Origin: Goleter apudmare HA4340-LM2
Lineage (GTDB): Bacteria > Cyanobacteriota > Cyanobacteriia > Cyanobacteriales > Nostocaceae
Assembly: GCA_019359495.1 (NCBI GenBank)
Contig: JAHHHF010000072.1
Location: forward strand, 186,001 to 250,000
DNA length: 64,000 nucleotides
Direction: 5' to 3'
Shown here piece after piece: positions 1 to 8,415 of the stretch. Position 1 is the stretch's first letter; every line of letters starts with the position of its first letter. Made by a program: the position numbers and the translations under genes. The notes beneath the pieces were generated by a model. That model was given only the letters and a program-made list of their open reading frames with translations, had not been told where the DNA came from and made no database searches.

Positions 1-665
1 ACCTTGGTCAGAATCTATCCCTGGGTGACGCCACCGATAAAGTAGTAGCCGAAGCTAAAGCTGTCTTACCCAATGGTGTTTCCCTAGACTTAGGCGGCGA
101 CTCTGCCCGCTTGGGAGAGGTTTTTGGCAGTTTTGCCACAACTTTAACTCTGTCGGCATTGTGTATTGTCTTGGTACTGATTGCCCTGTTTAGAAGCTGG
201 GTTGACCCTGTAGTCATCGGCCTTTCTTTACCCTTAGCAATAGTAGGGGCAATGCTGGCATTATTAATTACCAAGAGCGATTTCGGGATGATTTCCCTGA
301 TTGGCTTTGTGTTTTTGCTAGGGCTAGCAAATAAAAATGCGATCGTCCTGGTAGATTACATCAGCCAACTCCGTGACGATGGCTTAGAACGCACAGAGGC
401 GATTCTCAAAGCCGGGCCAGTACGCTTACGCCCCATCATGATGACCACTGTCTCCACCCTATTAGGGATGCTACCCATCGCTTTAGGTTTAGGAGCAGGT
501 TCCGAATTGCGATCGCCTATGGCTGTAGCGATCGCCGGCGGCTTAGTAACCTCCACGATTCTCAGCTTGATTGTCATCCCCGTAGTCTACGCCATCATGG
601 ATGATTGGTTTCCCCGCTATAGCAAGAAGAAGGGAAGCAGGGTGAGATCCGAGAGATTGTCTTAA
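1..665 (+). CDS. RND-family efflux transporter, C-terminal end (partial)
   Basis: The reading frame is open from base 3 and runs to a TAA at 663-665, so the window holds only the last about 220 residues of a pump normally over 1000 residues long. It shows the final membrane bundle of an AcrB/MdtB-type proton-driven inner-membrane transporter: a periplasmic stretch, then hydrophobic helices with the family pattern PLAIVGA, GLANKNAIVLVD and RLRPIMMT, ending in a basic cytoplasmic tail (SKKKGSR). RND pumps of this class export drugs or amphiphiles with a membrane-fusion protein, whose gene would lie upstream of the window. Substrate cannot be told. It is not the MmpL-like HpnN hopanoid transporter, despite the hopanoid genes next door. 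Confidence 0.9.
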   Translation, partial: LGQNLSLGDATDKVVAEAKAVLPNGVSLDLGGDSARLGEVFGSFATTLTLSALCIVLVLIALFRSWVDPVVIGLSLPLAIVGAMLALLITKSDFGMISLIGFVFLLGLANKNAIVLVDYISQLRDDGLERTEAILKAGPVRLRPIMMTTVSTLLGMLPIALGLGAGSELRSPMAVAIAGGLVTSTILSLIVIPVVYAIMDDWFPRYSKKKGSRVRSERLS

Positions 666-691
666 TTACGAATTAGCAATTACGAATTAGT

Positions 692-1681
692 ATGGTGCAG
701 GTTTTTGTGACAGGGGGAACGGGTTTTATTGGTTCCCATGTAGTACGTTTGTTACTGCAACAAGGATACACAGTGAAAGCCTTGGTACGCTCTAGCAGCA
801 ACTTGGAGAATCTGCGAGGATTGGCGGTAGAGCTAGTTACAGGAGATCTGAATAACCCGAACCTTTGGCAACAGATGCGTGATTGTCAGTACCTGTTTCA
901 TGTAGCTGCCCATTATTCCCTGTGGCAAAAAGACCGAAAGCTACTCTACCATCACAATGTGCTCGGTACACGTAACGTACTCGAATCTGCCCAAAAAGCC
1001 GGAATTGAGCGCACCGTTTACACTAGTTCTGTAGCTGCGATCGGTGTGGGGGCATCTGGTAAAGTCGTAGATGAAACACATCAAAGTCCCCCGGAAAAAT
1101 TGGTCGGTGACTACAAAAAATCTAAATTTCTGGCAGAGCAAGTAGCCATGCAAGCGGCTCATGGAGGTCAAGATGTAGTCGTAGTCAATCCCAGTAGCCC
1201 AATTGGCCCATTGGATATCAAGCCCACCCCCACAGGCGATATTATCCTGCGGTTCTTACGGCGGCAAATGCCCGCTTATGTAAATACTGGTCTAAATTTT
1301 ATCGACGTGCGGGATGTGGCCTGGGGACATTTACTGGCATTAAAAAAGGGAAAATCAGGCGATCGCTATATCTTAGGTAATCAAAACCTCAGCCTCAAAC
1401 AAATACTAGAGCAACTTGCCCAAATCACAGGATTACCAGCCCCCCAACGATCCGTACCCGCTTGGTTGCCCCTCAGCGTTGCTTGGGTTGACGAAAAGAT
1501 ACTCGCACAGCTAGGCAAAACCCCCTCCGTTCCCTTAGATGGTGTCCGCATGGCGCAACAACCCATGTACTACAATACTTCCAAGGCAGTCAGAGAGTTA
1601 GGTTTACCCCAATCTCCCCTGACAACAGCCCTTGAGGATGCCGTCGCCTGGTTCATTGCTCAGAAATATGTGAGCGAATAA
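692..1681 (+). CDS. hpnA: NAD-dependent epimerase/dehydratase, HpnA-like
   Basis: A 329-residue extended short-chain dehydrogenase. The N-terminal Rossmann loop GGTGFIGSH (residues 8-16) and a YxxxK active-site pair (DYKKSK, about residue 129) are present. The family HpnA (hopanoid-associated sugar epimerase) is the best fit because of overall length and because hpnH follows at once on the same strand. HpnA-type proteins are linked to modification of the C35 hopanoid side chain, but the exact reaction is not settled. The ATG at 692 begins directly before the nucleotide-binding strand, so the start is secure. The short gap after the RND gene consists of repeated ATTACGAATTAG-type sequence. A generic sugar or flavonoid reductase remains possible. 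Confidence 0.8.
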   Translation: MVQVFVTGGTGFIGSHVVRLLLQQGYTVKALVRSSSNLENLRGLAVELVTGDLNNPNLWQQMRDCQYLFHVAAHYSLWQKDRKLLYHHNVLGTRNVLESAQKAGIERTVYTSSVAAIGVGASGKVVDETHQSPPEKLVGDYKKSKFLAEQVAMQAAHGGQDVVVVNPSSPIGPLDIKPTPTGDIILRFLRRQMPAYVNTGLNFIDVRDVAWGHLLALKKGKSGDRYILGNQNLSLKQILEQLAQITGLPAPQRSVPAWLPLSVAWVDEKILAQLGKTPSVPLDGVRMAQQPMYYNTSKAVRELGLPQSPLTTALEDAVAWFIAQKYVSE

Positions 1682-1695
1682 AAGCTTGTAGATTC

Positions 1696-1775
1696 GTAGG
1701 TTGGGTTTTGCTCTGCTCAAACGCCACTTCACTCAAGTCGGGGAACCAGCCCACGTGAGTGGCTTCCCAACCTAC
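1696..1775. repeat. Inverted repeat between hpnA and hpnH
   Basis: GTAGGTTGGG at 1696-1705 is matched by CCCAACCTAC at 1766-1775, a perfect 10-bp inverted repeat with a 60-base interior. It could fold in the transcript between hpnA and hpnH or be a small dispersed repeat. There is no T-tract, so a simple terminator is unlikely. Confidence 0.5.
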
Positions 1776-1842
1776 CAAAACATGGCTTTAATTTTGAATT
1801 TTGAATTTTTACCGTGGTGTTTCCATATACAGGAGTGAGAGC

Positions 1843-2859
1843 ATGGCAGTTAACATCCAACAAGCTATGGATATTGGGAAATATCTGGTTACCCAACGCT
1901 TAAAAGGGCGTAAACGTTTCCCTTTAGTCTTAATGTTAGAACCTCTGTTTCGGTGTAACCTAGCCTGCACCGGCTGTGGTAAAATCCAGCATCCCCCAGA
2001 AATATTGAAGCAAAATCTTACCCCAGAGCAGTGCTTCGCCGCCGTGGAAGAATGCGGTGCGCCCGTCGTCTCGATTCCTGGAGGGGAACCGCTACTACAT
2101 CCCCAAATTGATCAGATTGTCCGGGGATTAGTTGAGCGGAAGAAGTATGTTTACTTGTGTACCAACGGTTTATTGTTAGAAAAGAGCCTGCATAAATTCC
2201 AGCCTTCCCCTTACCTGAGTTTTAGCGTACATCTAGACGGGTTGCGGGAATGGCATGATAAATGTGTTGATCGCCAAGGTGTTTTTGATACTGCTGTGAA
2301 AGCCATTCGCGCCGCCAAAGCTCAAGGCTTCCGCGTCACTACTAACACCACCATCTTTGAAGGTTGCGATCCCAAGGAAATGCAAGAATTTTTCGACTTC
2401 CTCGGAACCTTAGATACTGATGGGATGATGATTTCCCCTGGCTACAGCTATGAGTGGGCACCAGATCAGGAGCATTTCCTCAACCGTGAACAAACTCGCG
2501 CCCTCTTCCAGCACATCCTCGCCCCCTACAAAGCTGGTGAAAAAAACTGGAACTTCAATCACAACCCATTATTCCTAGATTTCCTCGTCGGTGAGAAGGA
2601 TTACGAATGCACGCCTTGGGGTAGCCCCAGTTATAGCGTCCTCGGTTGGCAAAAACCTTGCTATCTACTCAATGAAGGCTATTACAGCACCTTTAAAGAA
2701 TTACTCGAACACACCGACTGGAGTCAATACGGTCGTGCTAGTGGCAATCCTAAGTGTGCCGATTGTATGGTTCACTGTGGCTACGAACCCACCGCCGCTA
2801 TAGATGCGATGCAACCGCAAAACATGGCTCGTGCCCTTGGTAGTGTGTTTGGGAAGTAA
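1843..2859 (+). CDS. hpnH: Adenosyl-hopene transferase HpnH (radical SAM)
   Basis: HpnH joins a 5'-deoxyadenosyl group to diploptene/hopene, the first step of C35 bacteriohopanepolyol synthesis. The 338-residue protein has the radical SAM cluster motif C38-x3-C42-x2-C45 (CNLACTGC), the SPGGEPL-like GGEP loop ([10 protein letters not shown]), and a C-terminal Cys-rich region ([12 protein letters not shown]) typical of the family's DUF3463 end. The ATG at 1843 is chosen over upstream in-frame codons because AGGAG lies at 1831-1835 and the protein then starts MAVNIQQA, as family members do. It follows hpnA after about 160 bases and precedes a second radical SAM gene. Confidence 0.92.
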   Translation: MAVNIQQAMDIGKYLVTQRLKGRKRFPLVLMLEPLFRCNLACTGCGKIQHPPEILKQNLTPEQCFAAVEECGAPVVSIPGGEPLLHPQIDQIVRGLVERKKYVYLCTNGLLLEKSLHKFQPSPYLSFSVHLDGLREWHDKCVDRQGVFDTAVKAIRAAKAQGFRVTTNTTIFEGCDPKEMQEFFDFLGTLDTDGMMISPGYSYEWAPDQEHFLNREQTRALFQHILAPYKAGEKNWNFNHNPLFLDFLVGEKDYECTPWGSPSYSVLGWQKPCYLLNEGYYSTFKELLEHTDWSQYGRASGNPKCADCMVHCGYEPTAAIDAMQPQNMARALGSVFGK

Positions 2860-2869
2860 GGGGAATAGG

Positions 2870-2935
2870 GAAGCCAGTGCCGTGGGCGGATCTCCCGACT
2901 TGTGGCAACTGGCGTCATGGGGCATGGGGCATGGT
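2870..2935. repeat. Dispersed Nostoc-type intergenic repeat
   Basis: The stretch combines GGGCGG..TCCCGACTTGT and GGCGTCATGGGGCATGGGG motifs. Related blocks occur near 17872-17985, 28977-29035, 38996-39110 and 54545-54600, in both orientations and always between genes. No coding content is visible. Confidence 0.6.
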
Positions 2936-3017
2936 AGAAATAACTCATTACTATTCCCTATTCCCTGTTCTCTGTCTCCCCGAATAAATTTAATTTTGTC
3001 CAACTATTCATAACACT

Positions 3018-4133
3018 ATGTCCCAAGACAGCTTGGTTGTAGGCACAAAAAGACGCTCCTTGTGGGAAATGGCACTACAGGCAGTGCGGGATGGAGGCCC
3101 TGCTACCTGTCAATTTGCAATTACCAGCGTCTGCAATGCGCGTTGCGGCTTCTGTAACTTTGCTGTAGACAAAATGCCTCTGGATGAGCGGCATAACGTC
3201 ACACTGGAGGAGGCTAAACAAGCGGCGGAAATTCTCTATCGCAATGGGGTGTATTTTTTAATCTACGTTGGTGGTGAACCAATGGCTCATCCCCACTTGA
3301 CAGAGATGATTGCTCATGCATCTAGCATTGGGATGGCGCCGATGTTAGTCACTAACGGTTCTCTGCTCACACCAAAACGCATTGACGAGATGGCTGATGC
3401 GGGACTTGTGAGTATCATTATTTCCATTGACGCGGTGGAGGTAGAGAAACATGAGCAAAACCGTGGACTCAAGGGAGTGTGCGATCGCATTCGTGATGCC
3501 AATGCCCATTGCCAACGTCGTAAAATTGGTACTACCGCTTCTGTCACCATGAGCCGATTGGTAGACGATTACTCACAACTACCGCCATTCCTCAAGTCTT
3601 TGGGATTTAACAGTGTTACCTTCTCCTATCCACTCACCACCCTCGCATCCTCCTATCTTGGTTTTGCAGAGTCCAACTTAGTAGATTACACAGTCGAGGA
3701 GTTATATGAGCGGTTCGAGACTGTGAAAGCACTCAAAAGTGATTTTCTAGTTGTCAATCCTACCGCCTCCATTGAAGATATGCAGCGCCATTTACGTGGC
3801 GAACCAGAACAATTTGGCTGTCTCGGTGGCTGGAAATTGTTTTATCTCGACTGGCATCTTAACCTCTACCGTTGCCATAATTGGGACAAACCCATGTGCC
3901 ACATCACCGAGTTTGATGGTTCTCAACGAGTACGTGACGGCTGTACCGCCTGCATGATCGACTGTTATCGTGACTCCAGCGTTATGCAACATGTAGGTAT
4001 CGCTGTCAGTGATGGGGTACAAGCAGCCACCAAGGGACAATTCCGTAAAGCGTGGAAACATTGGTTTAATCATCAAAATCTAGTTTCCCTGAAAGCTGTT
4101 TGGGAACAAGTAAGTTGGTTGCGTCAACTCTGA
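3018..4133 (+). CDS. Radical SAM protein with C-terminal Cys cluster
   Basis: A 371-residue radical SAM enzyme with C39-x3-C43-x2-C46 (CNARCGFC) and the GGEP motif (VGGEPMAHP). The C-terminal half carries further cysteines (FGCLGGW, YRCHNW, PMCHI, GCTACMIDC) that could hold an auxiliary iron-sulfur cluster, as in SPASM/twitch enzymes. It lies 158 bases downstream of hpnH on the same strand, which suggests a role in hopanoid side-chain or another lipid modification. It differs from HpnH in sequence and Cys layout, so it is not a simple duplicate. Substrate is unknown. No clear ribosome binding site precedes the ATG, but the N-terminus fits the domain. Confidence 0.8.
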   Translation: MSQDSLVVGTKRRSLWEMALQAVRDGGPATCQFAITSVCNARCGFCNFAVDKMPLDERHNVTLEEAKQAAEILYRNGVYFLIYVGGEPMAHPHLTEMIAHASSIGMAPMLVTNGSLLTPKRIDEMADAGLVSIIISIDAVEVEKHEQNRGLKGVCDRIRDANAHCQRRKIGTTASVTMSRLVDDYSQLPPFLKSLGFNSVTFSYPLTTLASSYLGFAESNLVDYTVEELYERFETVKALKSDFLVVNPTASIEDMQRHLRGEPEQFGCLGGWKLFYLDWHLNLYRCHNWDKPMCHITEFDGSQRVRDGCTACMIDCYRDSSVMQHVGIAVSDGVQAATKGQFRKAWKHWFNHQNLVSLKAVWEQVSWLRQL

Positions 4134-4197
4134 ACGAGTAGGGTAAGCACTTTAGTGCTGAGAAAGTCAAGATAAAAGGGGAAGAAAACTCATCAAA

Positions 4198-4581
4198 TCA
4201 GCTTGTTAACATTTTGATCATTTGCAAACAATCACCAGCAACAGCATTTTGTGGATCAAACTTGAGTGCTTGTTGCCAAGATGCGATCGCTTCTCGAAAT
4301 TCTCCTTGCAATGCCGATAATTTACCAGCTAAAGCATGGAAGTCTGCATTGCTGGAATATAAAGCCAGTGCTGCATTGTTTTGCGCTGCTGCTTGGGCAT
4401 AACGCCCTTGTGAGCATAAATGCAGTGCTTGTCTGTGATACCAGATAGCTTGGTCATGCAGACGGAGTAAATCGGATAAGTCTGCTTTGCAGCGTCTGCA
4501 AGTTGGAGAGGGGAAAGTTTCTCCTGCACCCGTGCTTTGTTTCGTTGGTCGATAAACTGCTCCACAAACGGGACATTTCAT
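4198..4581 (-). CDS. Small zinc-ribbon plus TPR protein
   Basis: A 127-residue protein starting with a CPxCG knuckle (residues 3-7) and a second CxxC (CRRC, about residues 28-31), which together form a likely zinc ribbon. Two tetratricopeptide-like helical pairs follow (about residues 48-120, for example GRYAQAAAQNNAALAL and GEFREAIASWQQALKFDP). It is the last gene of a minus-strand cluster with an Hsp70, a GrpE-like, a J-like and a large TPR protein. The context suggests an adaptor or co-chaperone. No enzymatic motif is visible. A perfect 29-base palindrome separates it from the Hsp70 gene. Confidence 0.75.
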   Translation of the reverse strand: MKCPVCGAVYRPTKQSTGAGETFPSPTCRRCKADLSDLLRLHDQAIWYHRQALHLCSQGRYAQAAAQNNAALALYSSNADFHALAGKLSALQGEFREAIASWQQALKFDPQNAVAGDCLQMIKMLTS

Positions 4582-4605
4582 AAATAATTTGGTTATTTGT
4601 TATTT

Positions 4606-4634
4606 GTAGAGACGTTGCAATGCAACGTCTCTAC
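4606..4634. repeat. 29-base palindrome GTAGAGACGTTGCA-A-TGCAACGTCTCTAC
   Basis: A perfect inverted repeat with 14-base arms around one central A, between the Hsp70 gene and the zinc-ribbon/TPR gene. A near-identical copy lies at 8364-8390 between the GrpE-like and J-like genes, and a degenerate one at 18823-18852. In RNA it would form a very stable hairpin. No long U-tract follows on the minus strand, so processing or mRNA protection is as likely as termination. Confidence 0.8.
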
Positions 4635-4645
4635 ACCCATCACCC

Positions 4646-6403
4646 CTATTCTCCATCGGTATTAATGTAGTACAGAAAATCTTCCAGTTCTGTTTGTAGT
4701 TGGGGTAGTTCTGCACTGTCATCTGCGATTGCATTTTCTATTTGGTCTAATAAATCTTGTAATTCTTCTGTTTGTTCTGCATCTACGGTTTCCAGGGCTT
4801 GAGTGGCGCGGTTTAAAAGTGCTGCCAATTCCGGAGCAATTTCTACTACTTCGCTAGCCTCTTGTGCAGAGACTTCAATTGTTTCATCATTTGTAAATAA
4901 TGCTTCTAAATCCGCTCTAGCTTGCTTCAATTCATGGCTAGAAAGTTTTTGGATGCTGGCATTATTCACTACCAGCGTTCCTTGTTGCCCTTTGCCTTTC
5001 TCAGTGGTGGTGACGGTGAGAATGCCGTTCAAGTCAAAGTCAAAGTGAACTTCAATTTGAACGCCTCCTGCGGGTTGGGGTGGTATATTCTCGACTCGAT
5101 AGGAACCCAGAGGTACATTTTCTTCAGCGATCGTATTTTCACCTTGGAACACTTCGATTTCCACGATTTCTTGCTCATCAAAGACGGTGGAATAAACATG
5201 AGAGCGAGAAACAGGCACAACACTGTTCCGGGGAATAATCACACTAAAGTAACCCGGCATAATCCCCATTGGTGTTTCCACCGCCGCCGCAATCCCCAAG
5301 GAATGGGGAATCACGTCTACAAGAATGGCATCCACAGATGCACCCACCAACACCCCAGCTTGTAAAGCTGCGCCTAAAGCCACACACAAATCTGGTTGAA
5401 TGCCATCGGTGGGGGCTTGTCCCAGATGTTCTTCAATCATTTGTTGCACTAGAGGAATGCGTGTAGAACCACCAACTAAAATAATCCGGTCAATTTCTTG
5501 GGGTTCTAGGTTGGCGTCTGCAAGGGCGCGGTCAATTGCTTCTAGGGTTTCTTCTAACAGAGGGCGAATCAATTTTTCAAAATCTGCGCGCGCTACCTCT
5601 GTCTCTAAATGTAGCGCTGTCTTGCCTTTGCTACCCAAAAAGGCTTCCCTGACTGTGGCAAAGGCGTGGGAACTCAGGTCAATTTTTAACTGTTCTGCGG
5701 CGCGGAGCAGACGCGCCTGGGTGGCTGCATCATCTGGTACATCCATTCCATGTTCTTTGCGGAATAAATCTACTAGATAGAGTTGCAAAAGCCTATCAAA
5801 GTCATCTCCACCCAAACGGTTATTGCCATGACTGGCTAGTACTTCTGTCACCTCACCTGTAATTTCCACAACCGACACGTCAAAAGTACCGCCTCCCAAA
5901 TCATAAACTACGACCCGTTCTGTTTTTTCTGAACGCAAATCGTAAGCTAAAGCCGCCGCCGTGGGTTCGTTGATAATTTGCAGTACTTCTAAACCTGCGA
6001 TTTCGCCAGCAGTTTTAGTTGCTTGGCGTTGAGCATCGGTAAAGTAGGCTGGAACTGTAATCACTGCTTGGGTAATTGGTTCTCCCAAAACAGTTTCAGC
6101 CCGTTGTTTCAAGGCGCGGAGAATAATTGCCGAAACTTCATGAGGTAAATATTCTTTATCGCCTAAAGTGGTTTTGTGGTCGGTTCCCATCCAACGCTTA
6201 ATTGACTTGACGGTACGTTCAGGAGCCGCCGCATATTGCCGCAGTGCTTCGCGTCCCACCAGCAGCTTACCTGTATCGCTAAATCCCACACAGGAAGGTA
6301 AAATCAAGTCGCCATCTTCACCTGGTAATACCCGCACCTGTCCGTTTTCGACGATCGCCACTTCAGAATTCGTTGTGCCTAAGTCAATACCAACTGCTTT
6401 CAT
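4646..6403 (-). CDS. Hsp70 family chaperone (DnaK paralogue, short C-terminus)
   Basis: ATP-dependent Hsp70. The nucleotide-binding domain is intact: GIDLGTTNS (5-13), NEPTAAALAY (145-154), YDLGGGTFDVSV (167-178) and ILVGGSTRIPLV further on. The substrate-binding beta domain follows, then a shortened helical lid rich in Glu and Gln. At 585 residues it is about 50 shorter than canonical DnaK and lacks the usual acidic tail. It groups with a GrpE-like, a degenerate J-like and two TPR genes on the same strand, so it looks like a dedicated alternative chaperone and not the housekeeping dnaK. A short palindrome upstream is a HIP1 site and no CIRCE element is seen. Confidence 0.9.
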   Translation of the reverse strand: MKAVGIDLGTTNSEVAIVENGQVRVLPGEDGDLILPSCVGFSDTGKLLVGREALRQYAAAPERTVKSIKRWMGTDHKTTLGDKEYLPHEVSAIILRALKQRAETVLGEPITQAVITVPAYFTDAQRQATKTAGEIAGLEVLQIINEPTAAALAYDLRSEKTERVVVYDLGGGTFDVSVVEITGEVTEVLASHGNNRLGGDDFDRLLQLYLVDLFRKEHGMDVPDDAATQARLLRAAEQLKIDLSSHAFATVREAFLGSKGKTALHLETEVARADFEKLIRPLLEETLEAIDRALADANLEPQEIDRIILVGGSTRIPLVQQMIEEHLGQAPTDGIQPDLCVALGAALQAGVLVGASVDAILVDVIPHSLGIAAAVETPMGIMPGYFSVIIPRNSVVPVSRSHVYSTVFDEQEIVEIEVFQGENTIAEENVPLGSYRVENIPPQPAGGVQIEVHFDFDLNGILTVTTTEKGKGQQGTLVVNNASIQKLSSHELKQARADLEALFTNDETIEVSAQEASEVVEIAPELAALLNRATQALETVDAEQTEELQDLLDQIENAIADDSAELPQLQTELEDFLYYINTDGE

Positions 6404-6812
6404 AAAATCTTATTTGCAAAGGTTATGTAGCCCACGAGTGCGATCGCACTGGGTTGGGATAATTGCAAAGTATTATATTTTAGAAGCGTGACAGCTTCAC
6501 CATTTAGCTTAAACCAAATGTGCTGTTTAGGTAACTTTAGCTGTGAGGAAAAAGTTTATTACCGAATGGTTGCTTGTTTAGTAACAGGTCTTTACCCCAG
6601 TTCAGTCGGGTTACTTTCCTACGATTACACCTGACTCATAGGAGATCGCTCACTTAACATTCATGCTTTAAACATCAGTCCGAGCAGCGAGAGTTTCTGC
6701 CTCCCGACGCGGCACACCAAAATTCATCAGCGTGTCAACATCTCGAATATAAATGTATTTATTTATACAAAAATGACAGCTTGTATAGCGATCGCCTATT
6801 TCGCTATACAAG
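6404..6812. other. Intergenic region upstream of the Hsp70 gene
   Basis: No gene is visible. The part next to the Hsp70 start holds a HIP1-centred palindrome (AGTGCGATCGCACT). On the minus strand near 6660-6740 a 23-residue open fragment reads DVDTLMNFGVPRREAE and onward, resembling short coding relics scattered in Nostoc intergenic repeats. A strong hairpin lies at the far end (separate entry). The region must contain the Hsp70 promoter if the toxin-antitoxin insertion split the operon. Confidence 0.5.
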
Positions 6813-6814
6813 CT
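6778..6814 (-). terminator. Hairpin terminator after the broken toxin gene
   Basis: AGCTTGTATAGCG at 6778-6790 pairs perfectly with CGCTATACAAGCT at 6802-6814 (13 bp, 11-base loop with a HIP1 core). Read on the minus strand, a run of T residues follows shortly after the stem, giving a plausible intrinsic terminator overlapping the toxin stop codon. Confidence 0.6.
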
Positions 6815-7270
6815 ATTCCCATATCCTCTGAACAGAATAAGCGTCGAATTTTTTATCCCTGCTAATGATGATTAATGAATGATTAATCGCCTGTGCAATC
6901 AACATCTGGTCAAATGGATCGCCATGATGTAGTGGGAGATTCCGGATTTGAACAGTATCGGCAAATGAGATCGGAAGCATCAGGATATCTGAAGCGTCAA
7001 TTGCAGGAACTATCGTTTCATAGCTCCGTTGCAGCGATAATTTGCCAAGGTTTAATTTGATGGCAATTTCCCAAAGACTAGCAATGCTGATATAAACGAT
7101 ATCTGCGGTATCAATGATTATCCTCAGCTGTTCTGGAAGGCTGGAAGACGAGAGTGAGATTCCCACAGAGGAAGACACGTATCAATGATTATCCTCAGCT
7201 GTTCTGGAAGGCTGGAGTCATTTTCAGTTAGCCAGATAAAGGCATGAGTATCTAACAGGAAAGCACTCAT
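6813..7270 (-). pseudogene. PIN-domain toxin (VapC type) broken by a 71-bp partial duplication
   Basis: The true start is the ATG at 7270-7268, overlapping the antitoxin stop by ATGA. From there the frame reads MSAFLLDTHAFIWLTEND, the classic PIN N-terminus with the first catalytic Asp (DTHAFIWL). It then shifts and stops after 48 codons. The rest of a normal PIN domain (VYISIASLWEIAIK, LPLHHGDPFDQMLIAQA, ISRDKKF) resumes in another frame. The cause is visible: a 38-base direct repeat (7108-7145 and 7179-7216) separated by 33 foreign bases, adding 71 bp. Removing 71 bp restores a continuous 128-residue PIN protein. As it stands, the RNase toxin should not be made, although a downstream start could give an N-terminally altered fragment. 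Confidence 0.9.
7108..7216. repeat. 38-base direct repeat creating the toxin frameshift
   Basis: The same 38 bases occur at 7108-7145 and 7179-7216, offset 71 bp. Between them lie 33 bases with no counterpart elsewhere in the gene. 71 is not a multiple of three, so the duplication alone breaks the reading frame. Recombination between the repeats would restore the gene exactly. Confidence 0.9.
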
Positions 7271-7497
7271 TCCATATATTCCTGAAAAACTGCGAGTGGT
7301 TCATCAAAGTCATCAGGTAAAGGTAAAACAAAAGTTCCTTTTAAGATACCAGAACGGCGATTTTTTTGTAGTGAACTTTCTTCAGAAACACCTTTTGAAT
7401 AATTCTCAACTAAATATTTAGCATAATGTAATAGTTCTTGTTTAAGTGACTCTGGCATTTGCTCTAATGTTTGTAAAATTTCTGCTTCAACAGTCAT
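7267..7497 (-). CDS. Antitoxin of a PIN toxin pair (DUF2281-like)
   Basis: A 76-residue protein beginning MTVEAEILQTLEQMPESLKQELLHYAKYL, the pattern of DUF2281-type antitoxins often paired with PIN toxins in cyanobacteria. The ATG at 7497 is preferred because AGGAG lies a few bases upstream. The stop codon overlaps the toxin start by four bases, so translation would be coupled. The acidic C-terminal region (LPDDFDEPLAVFQEYME) is the likely toxin-binding part. The antitoxin frame is intact although the toxin is broken. The pair sits between the GrpE-like and Hsp70 genes and looks inserted into that cluster. Confidence 0.85.
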   Translation of the reverse strand: MTVEAEILQTLEQMPESLKQELLHYAKYLVENYSKGVSEESSLQKNRRSGILKGTFVLPLPDDFDEPLAVFQEYME

Positions 7498-7566
7498 GAT
7501 TACTCCTGACATGCGCTCTCTTCATCATTATATTCCTCTCCACATCAATGCATTGTTGAGACGCCA

Positions 7567-8331
7567 TTAGTCAGTAACTCGTGTCGCTACAATCACCTGT
7601 GCCTCTCTAAGAACTTTATCTCCCCATAAATAACCCCGGACAACTTCCTGAATTACAGTATTATCTGTAACATTTGTTCTGGCTTCACGTCCCACTGCAT
7701 ACATAGTTTGAGAGTCAAAAGGTTTACCCTCGGCGACGATGGGGACAACACGCCGTTGTCGTAGTACTTCCAAAAGCGATCGCCTAATTAACTCTACTCC
7801 CTGTTGATTGCTGGTGAAGATTTCGCTTAATGATACTGATTGGGGTGATTTGTCAGACTCTGTTGGCTGCGTTTCTGTACCATTTAACCACTTTCCTAGC
7901 CTTTCCCAAAGGCTTTTTTGTGGTGCGGGTGCTGTAGTTGCAGTGGTAGATAATGCAGATATTTCATTGTGCCAATAATTACAAGCCTGATCTAAAGCAT
8001 CCAAGATACCCAGCAAATCTTTTAACAGTTTCTCCTGCTGTTTCTCAAATTGAGTCAGAGCCTGTTTTTGGCTTTCTTCTTGACGTGTTTGTAATTGTTC
8101 TTTGTCTGTACGAGTGACTTCTAATGCTTGCGCTAAAGTATCTTGAGTAGAACGCAACAATTTACCCTGCTGCTTGAGTTCATGGCGTAGAGCAGTCCAT
8201 TCTGCCACCATTTGATAAGGATCAAAGGTATTAGCTGATGCTGGTGCTTCACCCAAATAGTCAGGGGGTGCTTGTTCGGAGTGTAAATAATCTAGGAATT
8301 TGGTAAATAATAATTCTTTGTCATCTGTCAT
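7567..8331 (-). CDS. GrpE-like nucleotide exchange factor
   Basis: A 254-residue protein with a long coiled-coil region (about residues 45-120, Gln and Glu rich), a variable linker with a Pro/Thr-rich insert, and a C-terminal GrpE-type beta domain (about 175-250, ending VVRGYLWGDKVLREAQVIVATR). GrpE dimers release ADP from Hsp70. The N-terminal part differs from housekeeping GrpE, which fits a partner for the neighbouring Hsp70 paralogue. The ATG lies inside a run of heptamer repeats (AACAAATGAC type), so the ribosome binding region is repeat-derived. The toxin-antitoxin pair separates it from its presumed Hsp70 partner. Confidence 0.8.
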   Translation of the reverse strand: MTDDKELLFTKFLDYLHSEQAPPDYLGEAPASANTFDPYQMVAEWTALRHELKQQGKLLRSTQDTLAQALEVTRTDKEQLQTRQEESQKQALTQFEKQQEKLLKDLLGILDALDQACNYWHNEISALSTTATTAPAPQKSLWERLGKWLNGTETQPTESDKSPQSVSLSEIFTSNQQGVELIRRSLLEVLRQRRVVPIVAEGKPFDSQTMYAVGREARTNVTDNTVIQEVVRGYLWGDKVLREAQVIVATRVTD

Positions 8332-8363
8332 TTGTTATTTGTCATCTGTTATTTGTTATTTTT

Positions 8364-8390
8364 GTAGAGACGTTGCACTGCAACGTCTCT
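8364..8390. repeat. Second copy of the GAGACGTTGCA palindrome
   Basis: AGAGACGTTGCA and TGCAACGTCTCT flank a single C, between the J-like and GrpE-like genes. It matches the palindrome at 4606-4634 except for the central base and outermost pairs. Confidence 0.75.
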
Positions 8391-8415
8391 CTCTCATTCC
8401 CCCATGCCCAAATAA

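Noticed and set aside
1-665. RND pump as the hopanoid transporter HpnN
   Set aside because: Sequence follows the AcrB/MdtB type; HpnN belongs to the MmpL-like branch with a different topology.
4922-5365. 147-codon frame antisense to the Hsp70 gene
   Set aside because: Shadow of the Hsp70 coding sequence; low-complexity translation with no domain.
6438-6451. Palindrome upstream of the Hsp70 gene as a CIRCE heat-shock operator
   Set aside because: AGTGCGATCGCACT is a HIP1-centred palindrome without the TTAGCACTC-N9-GAGTGCTAA form of CIRCE.
6813-7270. Programmed frameshift in the first toxin gene
   Set aside because: The frame break is fully explained by the 71-bp duplication; no slippery heptamer or pseudoknot is needed.
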